Positions 46,334-54,690 of a stretch of DNA of 64,000 bases are shown here, one piece after another. A program made the position numbers and the translations under genes. Under the pieces are notes generated by a model. That model saw nothing but the letters and a program-made list of their open reading frames with translations, was not told where the DNA came from and made no database searches. The stretch is from Streptomyces gilvus (GTDB lineage: Bacteria > Actinomycetota > Actinomycetes > Streptomycetales > Streptomycetaceae), in the NCBI RefSeq assembly GCF_022513565.1, contig NZ_JAKWBE010000001.1, positions 124,001 to 188,000 of the forward strand, given 5' to 3'. Numbering within the stretch: position 1 is the stretch's first letter; every line of letters begins with the position of its first letter.

Positions 46334-46446
46334 GCGGGCATCGTACCCAGCGACCGCCGCCCGGTGATCCGCACCGGCCCGGGGCAGCTCAGGTCGATGT
46401 CGGATTCTCGCCAGCCCTGCCCTCGACCATCGCCGATGCTGGACGC

Positions 46447-47931
46447 ATGCAGAACGGGATGCACACCGACAAAGAGCGCTGCGTACGCGCCGTCCAGTCC
46501 AAGGACGCCCGCTTCGACGGCTGGTTCTTCACGGCGGTCCTGACGACCCGCATCTACTGCCGGCCCAGCTGCCCCGTCGTCCCGCCCAAGCCCGAGAACA
46601 TGACCTTCTACCCCAGCGCGGCCGCCTGTCAGCAGGCCGGCTTCCGCGCCTGCAAGCGCTGCCGCCCCGACACCAGCCCGGGCTCCCCGGAGTGGAACCA
46701 GCGCGCCGACCTCGTGGCGCGCGCGATGCGGCTGATCGCCGACGGCGTCGTGGACCGCGAGGGCGTCCCCGGCCTCGCCGCCCGCCTCGGCTACAGCACC
46801 CGCCAGGTCGAACGCCAGCTGCTCGCCGAACTCGGCGCCGGTCCGCTGTCCCTCGCCCGCGCCCAACGCGCCCAGACCGCACGCCTGTTGATCGAGACGA
46901 CCCCGCTGCCGATGGCGGAGATCGCCTTCGCCGCCGGCTTCTCCTCGATCCGCACGTTCAACGACACGGTCCGCGAGGTCTTCGCCCTCTCCCCGAGCGA
47001 ACTGCGCGCCCGCCTGCCCAGGACCAGGACCCCGGCCGCCACCCCCGGCACCCTCGTCCTCCGCCTCCCCTTCCGCGCCCCCCTCAACCCCGACAACCTC
47101 TTCGGCCACCTCGCCGCGACCGCCGTACCCGGCGTCGAGGAGTGGCGCGACGGCGCCTACCGCCGCACGCTCCGCCTCCCGTACGGCCACGGCCTCGCGT
47201 CGCTGACCCCCGAACCCGACCACATCGCCTGCCGTCTCACCCTCAGCGACCTGCGCGACCTGACCGTGGCGATCAGCCGCTGCCGCCGCATGCTGGACCT
47301 GGACGCCGATCCGGTGGCCGTCGACGACCAGCTGCGCACGGACCCCGTCCTGGCCCCGCTGGTGGACAAGGCCCCGGGCCGGCGCGTGCCCCGCACGGTC
47401 GACGAGGCCGAGTTCGCCGTGCGGGCCGTCCTCGGCCAGCAGGTCTCCACGGCCGCCGCCCGCACCCACGCGGCCCGCCTGGTCACCGCGCACGGCGACC
47501 CGGTGGACGACCCGGAGGGCGGCCTCACCCACCTCTTCCCGACCCCCGAGGCACTGGCCGCCCTCGACCCCGAGACCCTGGCCATGCCCCGCACCCGGCG
47601 CACCACCTTCACCACCCTGGTCACCCAACTGGCCTCCGGCGCCATCCACTTGGGCCCGGAGAGCGACTGGCCCGAGAGCCGCGCCCGTCTGCTCGCCCTG
47701 CCCGGCTTCGGCCCCTGGACGGTGGACGTCATCGCCATGCGCGCCCTCGGCGACCCGGACGCCTTCCTCCCCACCGACCTCGGAATCCGCCGCGCGGCCA
47801 AGGAGTTGGGCCTGCCCTCCACCCCGGGAGCCCTGACCACCCGCGCGGCGGCCTGGCGGCCCTGGCGGGCGTACGCGGTCCAGTACCTGTGGGCGACGGA
47901 CAGCCACCCGATCAACTTCCTCCCGGTGTAA
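46447..47931 (+). CDS. alkA: Ada-AlkA fusion: AraC-type regulator/methylphosphotriester domain with 3-methyladenine DNA glycosylase
   Basis: A 494-residue repair protein. Residues about 8-80: Ada metal-binding domain (RIYCRPSC and FRACKRCRPD supply four Cys; one accepts methyl from phosphotriesters). Residues about 90-190: AraC HTH (VDREGVPGLAARLGYSTRQV). Residues about 200-490: AlkA glycosylase with HhH LPGFGPWTVDVIAMRALGD and catalytic Asp in FLPTDLG. The O6-methylguanine transferase domain of E. coli Ada is absent and supplied by the next gene. ATG 46447 is used; ATG 46459 is an alternative. Confidence 0.93.
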   Translation: MQNGMHTDKERCVRAVQSKDARFDGWFFTAVLTTRIYCRPSCPVVPPKPENMTFYPSAAACQQAGFRACKRCRPDTSPGSPEWNQRADLVARAMRLIADGVVDREGVPGLAARLGYSTRQVERQLLAELGAGPLSLARAQRAQTARLLIETTPLPMAEIAFAAGFSSIRTFNDTVREVFALSPSELRARLPRTRTPAATPGTLVLRLPFRAPLNPDNLFGHLAATAVPGVEEWRDGAYRRTLRLPYGHGLASLTPEPDHIACRLTLSDLRDLTVAISRCRRMLDLDADPVAVDDQLRTDPVLAPLVDKAPGRRVPRTVDEAEFAVRAVLGQQVSTAAARTHAARLVTAHGDPVDDPEGGLTHLFPTPEALAALDPETLAMPRTRRTTFTTLVTQLASGAIHLGPESDWPESRARLLALPGFGPWTVDVIAMRALGDPDAFLPTDLGIRRAAKELGLPSTPGALTTRAAAWRPWRAYAVQYLWATDSHPINFLPV

Positions 47932-47939
47932 GGACGTTC

Positions 47940-48422
47940 ATGAAGCAGCACACCGTCATCACCAGCCCCTACGGCCCCCTCACCCTCGTCGCCGAGGACG
48001 GCGTCCTGTGCGGCCTCTACATGACCGACCAACGCCACCGGCCGGCCGAGGAGACGTTCGGCGACCGCGACGACAGCCCCTTCGGCGAGGCGGAGGAACA
48101 GCTCAGGGCCTACTTCGACGGCGAGTTGAAGGAGTTCACCCTCGAACTCCGCCTGACCGGGACCCCGTTCCAGCGCACGGTGTGGGACCAGCTGCGCCGG
48201 ATCCCCTACGGCGAGACCCGCTCCTACGGCGAACTGGCCGCCGCCCTCGGCAATCCGGCCGCCTCCCGGGCGGTCGGCCTGGCCAACGGAAAGAACCCGG
48301 TCGGCATCATCGTCCCCTGCCACCGCGTGGTGGGTGCCGACGGCAGCCTGACGGGCTACGGCGGCGGCCTGCCCCGCAAACGGCGCCTGTTGGACTTCGA
48401 ACGGGGAACCGCGCTGTTCTGA
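47940..48422 (+). CDS. ogt: Methylated-DNA-protein-cysteine methyltransferase
   Basis: A 160-residue suicide repair enzyme transferring O6-alkyl groups from guanine to Cys127 in IIVPCHRV. Helix-turn-helix RSYGELAAALGNPAASRAVG with the Arg finger is intact. ATG 47940 is 8 bp after the alkA-like stop, so the two form an alkylation-response operon: the upstream Ada-type regulator would sense methyl phosphotriesters and activate both. AAGGACG precedes the start. Confidence 0.95.
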   Translation: MKQHTVITSPYGPLTLVAEDGVLCGLYMTDQRHRPAEETFGDRDDSPFGEAEEQLRAYFDGELKEFTLELRLTGTPFQRTVWDQLRRIPYGETRSYGELAAALGNPAASRAVGLANGKNPVGIIVPCHRVVGADGSLTGYGGGLPRKRRLLDFERGTALF

Positions 48423-48439
48423 CGGGTAATGTTCCGTCG

Positions 48440-49207
48440 GTGCTGGCCGAACAACGACACCAACTGATCCTGCGGGCGCTGCGATCCGGCGGCACCGTCA
48501 CCGTGACGGACCTCTCCGATCAGCTCGGAGCCAGCGCCGCGACCGTCCGCCGCGACCTCCTGAAGCTGGAGGCGGACGGACTGCTCACCCGGGTGCACGG
48601 GGGAGCGGTCGTCGAGGACGAACCGGCTCCCTTCGCCGAGGCCGCCGAGGCGCGGGTGCCGGGGAAGGACGCGATCGCCGCCCGCGCCGCCGCGATGATC
48701 GAGGACGGCCAGTCGGTGATCCTCGACTCCGGCACCACCGTCCACCGGCTCGCCCGCCGGCTCCACGGACGCCGGATCACGGTCGTCACCAACAACCTCG
48801 CCGTGTACGAGGAACTCCTCCCGGACGACACCGTCGAGTTGATGCTGCTCGGCGGCATGGTCATCCGTGAGTCACGCATGCTGGACGGCTTCATGGCCGA
48901 GGACAACCTCCGCCAGGTGCACGCCGACTGGCTCTTCATGGGCGCCTGCGGGGTGCGGGCCGGCGGGCAGGTCATGGACACCACGGTCGCCGAGGTGCCC
49001 GCGCGGCGCGCCATGATCGCCGCCGCCGACAAGGTGGCGCTCCTCGCCGACGGCTCCAAGTTCCCCGGCACCGGCATGGTGAAGATCTGCGACCCCGAGG
49101 AACTGGACGTCCTCGTCACCGACACCCCGACCGACGCCACGACCCGCGCCGCGCTGGAGGAGGCCGGCGTACGGGTGCTGCGGGCATCGGAGGCCGAGAG
49201 CGCCTAG
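48440..49207 (+). CDS. DeoR-family transcriptional regulator
   Basis: A 255-residue repressor. N-terminal DeoR HTH (LRSGGTVTVTDLSDQLGASA then TVRRDLLKLEADG) and a C-terminal sugar-phosphate-sensing domain with the DSGTTVHRLARRL and VTNNLAV motifs. GTG 48440 is the first start at the right place. It overlaps the 3' end of the sirtuin gene by 4 bp, and is 17 bp after ogt. A glycerate kinase gene 2.6 kb away might be a target, but the evidence is weak. Confidence 0.9.
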   Translation: MLAEQRHQLILRALRSGGTVTVTDLSDQLGASAATVRRDLLKLEADGLLTRVHGGAVVEDEPAPFAEAAEARVPGKDAIAARAAAMIEDGQSVILDSGTTVHRLARRLHGRRITVVTNNLAVYEELLPDDTVELMLLGGMVIRESRMLDGFMAEDNLRQVHADWLFMGACGVRAGGQVMDTTVAEVPARRAMIAAADKVALLADGSKFPGTGMVKICDPEELDVLVTDTPTDATTRAALEEAGVRVLRASEAESA

Positions 49208-49941
49208 CCGTCGCCCTCCGTGCTCAGCCGGCGCAGCAGCTCCGGCAGCGCGGTGCCGATCGGCTCCCGTACGAGCTCGTCGGCGATCTCGTCGTACGGC
49301 GTCGGCTCGGCGTTGACGATGACGAGCCGCGCCCCGTGGTCGGCGGCGACGCCCGCGAGCCCGGCGGCGGGCTGCACCTGCAGGCTGGTGCCGACGGCGA
49401 TGAACACCTGGCAGGCCTTGCTGATGGCGACGGCCTCACCGAGCACCACCGGATCGAGCCGCTCACCGAACATGACGGTCGCGGACTTGAGGACGCCGCC
49501 GCACTCCAGGCACGGCGGGTCCTCCTCACCGGCCTCGACCCGGGCGAGCGCGTCCTCCATCGAGCCCCGCGCGTGGCAGCCCGTGCACACCACCTGCCGT
49601 GCGGTGCCGTGCAGTTCGAGCACCTTGCGGGCCGGCATCCCGGCGAGCTGGTGCAGCCCGTCCACGTTCTGCGTGATCACCCGCACCGGCACGCCCGACT
49701 TCTCCAGCTCGGCCACGGCCCGGTGCGCGGCGTTCGGCTCGGCGAGCAGCGTCCGGTTCGCGCGCCGCATCCGCCACGACCGCCGCCGGATCTCGGGGTC
49801 CCCCATGTAGTACTCGTACGTCACGAGCTTCTCGGCCCCGGGATCCTTCCGCCACAGCCCGTTCGGCCCGCGGTAGTCGGGGATGCCGGAGTCGGTCGAT
49901 ATACCGGCGCCGCTCAGGATGGCGACGAGGGGCTTGGTCAT
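49204..49941 (-). CDS. Sirtuin (Sir2-type NAD-dependent protein deacylase)
   Basis: A 245-residue NAD-dependent deacylase. GAGIS and SGIPDYRG motifs, TQNVDGLHQLAG with the catalytic His in LELHGTA, four Zn-binding Cys (CTGC and CLEC), GTSLQVQPAAGL and VNAEPTPYD. Produces O-acetyl-ADP-ribose. It is the third gene of an ARH-Nudix-sirtuin run (40-bp gap from Nudix). Confidence 0.94.
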   Translation of the reverse strand: MTKPLVAILSGAGISTDSGIPDYRGPNGLWRKDPGAEKLVTYEYYMGDPEIRRRSWRMRRANRTLLAEPNAAHRAVAELEKSGVPVRVITQNVDGLHQLAGMPARKVLELHGTARQVVCTGCHARGSMEDALARVEAGEEDPPCLECGGVLKSATVMFGERLDPVVLGEAVAISKACQVFIAVGTSLQVQPAAGLAGVAADHGARLVIVNAEPTPYDEIADELVREPIGTALPELLRRLSTEGDG

Positions 49942-49981
49942 GGGGCCGAGGGTAGGGGGCGTGCCGGGGCGGGGCGACCGC

Positions 49982-50479
49982 TTATCCGTGCGCTCGGCGG
50001 CCGTTCTCCAGCTCGGCCGTTCCGGACCCCTCGTCCAGCACGTCCAGGGCGACCAGGACGCGGTCGCCGAGGGTGCCCAGGAGGTGGTCGCCGAGGTCCT
50101 CGCGGGCGACCAGGCGCCAGGACAGGAGTTCCTCCTCCTGCAGCCGGATCGCCTTGAGGTCGTCCTCGGTCAGGATCCCGCCGTCGTACAGGTAGGCGAC
50201 CAGCGGCGGGAAGCCGGGCCGGTAGACCCAGTCCACCGCGAGCAGCCGTCCGAGTTCGCGGTCCAGGCCGATCTCCTCCAGCGTCTCGCGGTGGGCGCCC
50301 TGACGCGGGGTCTCGCCGCCGTCGGACTCGATGGTGCCGCCCGGCAGCGCCCAGCCCTCACGGTAGTTGGGCTCGACGAGCAGCACCCGGCCCTCCGTGT
50401 CACGGAAGAGCGCGGCGGCGCCGGAGAGGATGCGGGGCAGGCCCGCGAGGTACGCGGCGAATTCTTCGGAGCTGGTCAC
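49982..50479 (-). CDS. Nudix hydrolase
   Basis: A 165-residue Nudix-fold protein. The Nudix box reads GGTIESDGGETPRQG followed by AHRETLEEIGL: RETLEEIG is intact and the Glu-x7-Arg-Glu spacing is normal, but the loop between GG and the first Glu is two residues longer than the classic GGxxExxE. GTG 50479 is the start; no good ribosome-binding site is visible. It is 26 bp after the ADP-ribosylglycohydrolase gene. ADP-ribose is an attractive substrate by context, but NTP or sugar nucleotides are equally possible. Confidence 0.88.
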   Translation of the reverse strand: MTSSEEFAAYLAGLPRILSGAAALFRDTEGRVLLVEPNYREGWALPGGTIESDGGETPRQGAHRETLEEIGLDRELGRLLAVDWVYRPGFPPLVAYLYDGGILTEDDLKAIRLQEEELLSWRLVAREDLGDHLLGTLGDRVLVALDVLDEGSGTAELENGRRAHG

Positions 50480-50505
50480 ACAGGAAGGGTAACCAGCCGC
50501 ACGGG

Positions 50506-51579
50506 TCAGCTCTCCGCCTCCGCCAGATGCAGCGTCCGCTCGGCCAGTTCGCTGATCCGCACCCCGTCGAACCCGAAGACCGCGCTGCGGACCGTGTCCT
50601 CCAGCGGGTCCTTCCACTGGTCGGGGATCGCCTCGGCCCCGGTGAGGACGCCCGCCACCGAGCCGGCCGTCGCGCCGTTGGAGTCGGTGTCCAGGCCGCC
50701 GCGGACGGTGAGGGTGATGGTGCGGGTGAAGTCGCCGTCGCCGTACAGCAGGCCCGCGGTGAGCACGGCCGCGTTGGGGATGGTGTGGATCCAGCCGAGG
50801 CCGGTGGTCTCCTCGCCGACGGTGGCGAGCGTGTCCTCCCAGGTCATCCGGGTGTCGTGGAGCGAGACGACCCGGCGAACGGTGCGCGCCAGCCGGCTGG
50901 AGGCGGGGATGACGGCCAGCGCCTGGTCCACCGCGTGCCGGACCGTCGGCGCCGTGAACGCCGCCGCGATCAGCGCCGCCGCCCACATCGCCCCGTACAC
51001 GCCGTTGCCGGTGTGCGAGAGCACCGCGTCCCGGCGGGCCAGGGAGGCGGCGCGGCGCGGGACGCCCGGGCAGGTCCAGCCGTAGATGTCGGCCCGGATC
51101 AGGGCGCCGATCCACTCCTGGTACGGATTGTCGTAGGTGGCCGTCAGCGGCGGCTTCAGCCCGTTGGCGAGGTTGCGGTACGCCGCTCGTTCCGCCGTGA
51201 ACGTCTGCAGGTACGGCAGTCTCAGCAGCCACAGGTCGCCGACCTGCTCGGTGCTGAAGCCGAAGCCGTGGGTCTCCAGCAGGTCGAGGCCGAGGATGGC
51301 GTAGTCGACGTCGTCGTCCCGGCAGCTGCCGTGGATCCGGCCGCGCACGCACTGGCGCCACTCGGGGCGCAGCTCGAAGCCGTCGCTCTCGACGGCCGGC
51401 TCGGGGAGGTAGTCGGTCAGGGGCAGGGCGGCGGCCTGCCGCAGATAGCGGTCGATGCGGTCCCGCGTCCACAGGTCGCCCTGCTCGACCGGTTTGCCGA
51501 GCATGTTGCCCGCGATCCGGCCCAGCCAGCCCCCGAGGACGCGGTCGGCGAGCTCTGGCTCAGTGCCCACAGGGGTCAT
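50506..51579 (-). CDS. ADP-ribosylglycohydrolase (ARH family)
   Basis: A 357-residue ARH-fold hydrolase. First metal-binding site in GSCRDDDVDYAILGL (about 100) and second in GGLDTDSNGATAGSVAG (about 300), matching the acidic clusters that bind two Mg ions in DraG/ARH3-type enzymes. Removes ADP-ribose from proteins or nucleic acids, or cleaves related N-glycosides. First gene of the ARH-Nudix-sirtuin run. ATG 51579 follows a weak GGAGC. Confidence 0.9.
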   Translation of the reverse strand: MTPVGTEPELADRVLGGWLGRIAGNMLGKPVEQGDLWTRDRIDRYLRQAAALPLTDYLPEPAVESDGFELRPEWRQCVRGRIHGSCRDDDVDYAILGLDLLETHGFGFSTEQVGDLWLLRLPYLQTFTAERAAYRNLANGLKPPLTATYDNPYQEWIGALIRADIYGWTCPGVPRRAASLARRDAVLSHTGNGVYGAMWAAALIAAAFTAPTVRHAVDQALAVIPASSRLARTVRRVVSLHDTRMTWEDTLATVGEETTGLGWIHTIPNAAVLTAGLLYGDGDFTRTITLTVRGGLDTDSNGATAGSVAGVLTGAEAIPDQWKDPLEDTVRSAVFGFDGVRISELAERTLHLAEAES

Positions 51580-51779
51580 AGCTCCGGTTTACCCAATTCC
51601 GGGGGCGCGTGCGCGGTCCCGGCCGTCCGCACAGTCGCCTGACACGCCGCTCGTACGTCCCTCCCACGCCGTTCTCAGGGACCGGGCGGTGCATGACGGC
51701 GGGGGTGTGCTCCGGTTAAGGTCACAGCGGCGCGACTGGCCCTGACATGCCTCGGGGCCCGGAGAGCGAGGGGAAACAG

Positions 51780-52910
51780 GTGACACAGCGCGTGCTCATC
51801 GCCGCGGACAAGTTCAAGGGGTCGCTCACGGCCGTGCAGGTCGCCGAGCGCGTGACGGCCGGGCTGCGCCGGGCCGTGCCGGGCGTGGAGGTGGAGGCGC
51901 TGCCCGTCGCCGACGGCGGCGACGGGACCGTGGACGCGGCGGTCGCGGCCGGTTTCGAGCGCCGCGAGGTGCGCGTCGCCGGGCCGCTCGGGCACGAGGT
52001 GACCGCCGCGTTCGCGCTCAGGGCCGGCACGGCGGTCGTGGAGATGGCGGAGGCGAGCGGGCTCCAGCGGCTGCCCCGGGGCGTCTTCGCGCCGCTCACG
52101 GCCTCCACGTACGGCTCCGGCGAGCTGCTGCGGGCCGCGCTGGACGCGGGCGCGCGCACGATCGTGTTCGGCGTCGGCGGCAGCGCGACGACCGACGGCG
52201 GCGCGGGCATGCTCTCGGCTCTCGGCGCGCGGTTCCTGGACGCGGACGGGGAGTCGGTGCCGCCGGGCGGCGGCGGCCTCGCCGAGCTGGCGTCCGCCGA
52301 CCTGTCGGGCCTGGACCCGCGGCTGGCGGACGTGGAGCTGATCCTGGCCAGCGACGTCGACAACCCGCTGACCGGCCCCACGGGCGCCCCGGCCGTCTAC
52401 GGCCCGCAGAAGGGCGCCTCCCCGGACGACGTGGAGATCCTGGACTCGGCCCTGGCGCACTACGCGAAGGTGCTGCAGGAGACGGCCGGCGCGCACGCGG
52501 CCGAGTACGCCGCGTCCCCGGGCGCGGGCGCCGCCGGCGGCATCGGCTTCGGCGCCCTGCTGCTCGGCGCCCGCTTCCGCCCCGGCATCGAGGTCATGCT
52601 GGAGGTGCTGGGCTTCGCCCCGGCGCTGGAATGGGCCACGCTGGTGATCACCGGCGAGGGCTCCCTCGACGAACAGACCCTGCACGGCAAGGCTCCCGTC
52701 GGCGTCGCGGCGGCGGCCCGGGCGGCGGACAAGGAGGTCGTCGCGGTGTGCGGCCGCCTCGCGCTGCCGCCGGAGGCGCTGGGACGGGCGGGCATCCGAC
52801 GGGTGTATCCCCTGACGGACGCCGAGCCCGACATCGCCAAGTGCATCGCGGACGCCGGGCCGATCCTGGAGCGGGTGGCGGAACAGATCGGACGGGACTT
52901 CCTCAGCTGA
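51780..52910 (+). CDS. Glycerate kinase (GlxK/GarK family)
   Basis: A 376-residue kinase of the bacterial type I glycerate kinase family, making 2- or 3-phosphoglycerate. Motifs: ADKFKGSLTAVQVAER, PVADGGDGTVDA, GVGGSATTDGGAGMLSALG and GEGSLDEQTLHGKAP. GTG 51780 is chosen (GAGGGGAAACAG upstream, and family sequence begins at VLIAADKFKG); ATG 51747 lacks a site. It may route glyoxylate-derived glycerate; the ethylmalonyl-CoA operon 2 kb away makes glyoxylate. Confidence 0.92.
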   Translation: MTQRVLIAADKFKGSLTAVQVAERVTAGLRRAVPGVEVEALPVADGGDGTVDAAVAAGFERREVRVAGPLGHEVTAAFALRAGTAVVEMAEASGLQRLPRGVFAPLTASTYGSGELLRAALDAGARTIVFGVGGSATTDGGAGMLSALGARFLDADGESVPPGGGGLAELASADLSGLDPRLADVELILASDVDNPLTGPTGAPAVYGPQKGASPDDVEILDSALAHYAKVLQETAGAHAAEYAASPGAGAAGGIGFGALLLGARFRPGIEVMLEVLGFAPALEWATLVITGEGSLDEQTLHGKAPVGVAAAARAADKEVVAVCGRLALPPEALGRAGIRRVYPLTDAEPDIAKCIADAGPILERVAEQIGRDFLS

Positions 52911-52965
52911 CGGGCCCCGGACGCTCAGCCGACGGTCCCCCGGACACCAGCTGACCGCCCCCGGA

Positions 52966-53009
52966 ACGGTGCAGGGCCCCCAGCCGACCGGCCGGGGGCC
53001 CTGCACCGT
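52966..53009. terminator. Perfect 16-bp bidirectional terminator hairpin
   Basis: ACGGTGCAGGGCCCCC (52966-52981) pairs perfectly with 52994-53009 around a 12-nt loop. It lies between the convergent glycerate kinase and pssA genes, 13 bp beyond the pssA stop. Confidence 0.85.
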
Positions 53010-53022
53010 CGTACACGATCCG

Positions 53023-53877
53023 CTACGGCAGCTGTGCCGCCCGGGCCTCGCGCCGGTTGTCGCGGAAGTTGTTCACCCGGCGGGCCGTGGCGAACAGCGG
53101 GATGACCGCGCCCGTGACCAGCTGCAGCGCGCAGCCCGTCTGCAGGAGCAGCTGTCCGCTCGGCGCGTCGAACGCCCAGGCCGCGAGCAGCCCCATCGAC
53201 ACGACGATCCAGGACAGCATCGCCACCGCGAGACGGCCCCGCGGCTTCGGGTACTCCACCCGGCTCACCATCAGCCAGGCCGTGCCCAGGATCGCCAGCA
53301 GCGTCGCCACGAAGGGCAGCTCCAGCAGGACGATCGACACGACCGTCAGCGCGCCGAACGGCGAGGGCATGCCCTGGAACATCCCGTTGGGCACCGTCAC
53401 GCACGAGAAGCGCGCCAACCGCAGGACGACGGCCAGGAGCACCACGATTGCCCCGACCGCGGCCACTCTCTGGTGTGCGTCGTCCGCGACCATGCCGTAG
53501 ACGAGGACGAAGTACGCGGGCGCCAGACCGAAGCTGATCAGGTCGGAGAGGTTGTCCAGCTCCGCGCCCATGGGGGAGGAGCGCAGCTTGCGCGCGACCA
53601 GGCCGTCGAACAGGTCGAAGACGGCCGCGCACAGCATCAGGATCACCGCGGTGGCCGCGCTGTGGCGGGCCATTCCGGTCTCCTGGTCGCCGGTGAGGTG
53701 CGGGATGAGGATCCCGGTGGTGGTGAAGTACACCGCCATGAACCCGCACGTGGCGTTGCCGAGGGTGAGGGTGTCCGCTATTGAGAGGCGGAGCGAGAGG
53801 GGCATCTCCTCCTCTTCGTCCACCTCGTCGGCCTCGGGCACCCAGCCCGCCTGGGTATCAGGATCAATCACGGTCAA
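53023..53877 (-). CDS. pssA: CDP-diacylglycerol-serine O-phosphatidyltransferase
   Basis: A 284-residue membrane enzyme making phosphatidylserine from CDP-diacylglycerol and serine. The CDP-alcohol phosphotransferase signature D-G-x2-A-R-x8-G-x3-D-x3-D is complete (DGLVARKLRSS through ELDNLSD, about 92-113). About seven membrane helices follow an acidic N-terminus (VDEEEEMP). TTG 53877 is preferred as start (GGGGTG 7 bp upstream); GTG 53871 is an alternative. Its start region overlaps the psd stop by 14 bp, so synthesis is coupled. Confidence 0.93.
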   Translation of the reverse strand: MTVIDPDTQAGWVPEADEVDEEEEMPLSLRLSIADTLTLGNATCGFMAVYFTTTGILIPHLTGDQETGMARHSAATAVILMLCAAVFDLFDGLVARKLRSSPMGAELDNLSDLISFGLAPAYFVLVYGMVADDAHQRVAAVGAIVVLLAVVLRLARFSCVTVPNGMFQGMPSPFGALTVVSIVLLELPFVATLLAILGTAWLMVSRVEYPKPRGRLAVAMLSWIVVSMGLLAAWAFDAPSGQLLLQTGCALQLVTGAVIPLFATARRVNNFRDNRREARAAQLP

Positions 53878-54520
53878 TGCGAGTCACCCCAGCCACGGTC
53901 TTCTGACCGACCTCGACCGCGACCTCCACGCCCTCGGGCAGGTAGACGTCGACGCGCGAGCCGAAGCGGATCAGACCGATGCGGTCGCCCTGCTCGACCT
54001 TCGTCCCCTGCGGGACGTACGGCACGATGCGGCGGGCCACCGCGCCGGCGATCTGGATCATCTCGATGTCGCCGAGTTCGGTGTCGAAATGCCAGACTAC
54101 GCGCTCGTTGTTCTCGCTCTCCTTATTGAACGCCGGAACGAACCCGCCGGGGATGTGCTCGACCGACGTGACCGTGCCGGAGAGCGGCGCGCGGTTGACG
54201 TGGACGTTGAGCGGGCTCATGAAGATCGCGACGCGGGTCCGGCCGTCCTTCCACGGCATGATGCTCTGCACCACACCGTCGGCGGGCGAGATGACCCGGC
54301 CCGGGGCGATCTCGCGCTCGGGGTCGCGGAAGAACCACAGCATGCCGGCCGCGAGCGCGGTGGCGGGCACGGCCACGGCCTTGGCGACGCCGGAGCGGCG
54401 GGCGCGGACCAGGCTGAGGGCTGCGGTGGCGACGGTCGGGAGAAGCCACGGCGATGCTCCGCGCGCAAGACGTACGCCTGCCAGGCTGTCGCGTGGTGCA
54501 GAGGTTTGGCTGTGGGGCAT
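53864..54520 (-). CDS. psd: Phosphatidylserine decarboxylase
   Basis: A 218-residue pyruvoyl enzyme that makes phosphatidylethanolamine. The archaeal/actinobacterial short type: PADGVVQSI, MSPLNVHVNRAP (His), and the self-cleavage motif IRFGSRVDVY near the C-terminus, where Ser becomes pyruvoyl. Membrane helix at about 24-65. GAAGGT lies 6 bp before ATG 54520; an open frame continues upstream but is not coding-like. Together with pssA it forms the PE operon. Confidence 0.92.
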   Translation of the reverse strand: MPHSQTSAPRDSLAGVRLARGASPWLLPTVATAALSLVRARRSGVAKAVAVPATALAAGMLWFFRDPEREIAPGRVISPADGVVQSIMPWKDGRTRVAIFMSPLNVHVNRAPLSGTVTSVEHIPGGFVPAFNKESENNERVVWHFDTELGDIEMIQIAGAVARRIVPYVPQGTKVEQGDRIGLIRFGSRVDVYLPEGVEVAVEVGQKTVAGVTRIDRD

Positions 54521-54642
54521 GGATGACCTTCGTAGCGGATGATGCCGCGCTGTAACGGGGGACGGCGGCTTTCCCGGGATCGTACCGGTCGCGGACCACA
54601 ACTGGGCAAGCCAGGAAGCCGAGTCGGCGACCGAAGAGTGCC

Positions 54643-54681
54643 TACGGGGTGTGATCTTCTTCTCCAAGAAAACACCCCGTA
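54643..54681 (-). terminator. Terminator of the ethylmalonyl-CoA operon
   Basis: TACGGGGTGT (54643-54652) and ACACCCCGTA (54672-54681) form a perfect 10-bp stem, with an inner TTCTT/AAGAA stem in the loop. It starts 9 bp beyond the acyl-CoA dehydrogenase stop and separates it from psd. Confidence 0.7.
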
Positions 54682-54690
54682 TCCGGACAT

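Noticed and set aside
44728..46446. Upstream extension of the Ada-AlkA frame through the repeat array (a 1067-codon frame)
   Set aside because: The extension runs antisense to the MFS gene and through the repeats; the Ada domain starts normally at 46447.
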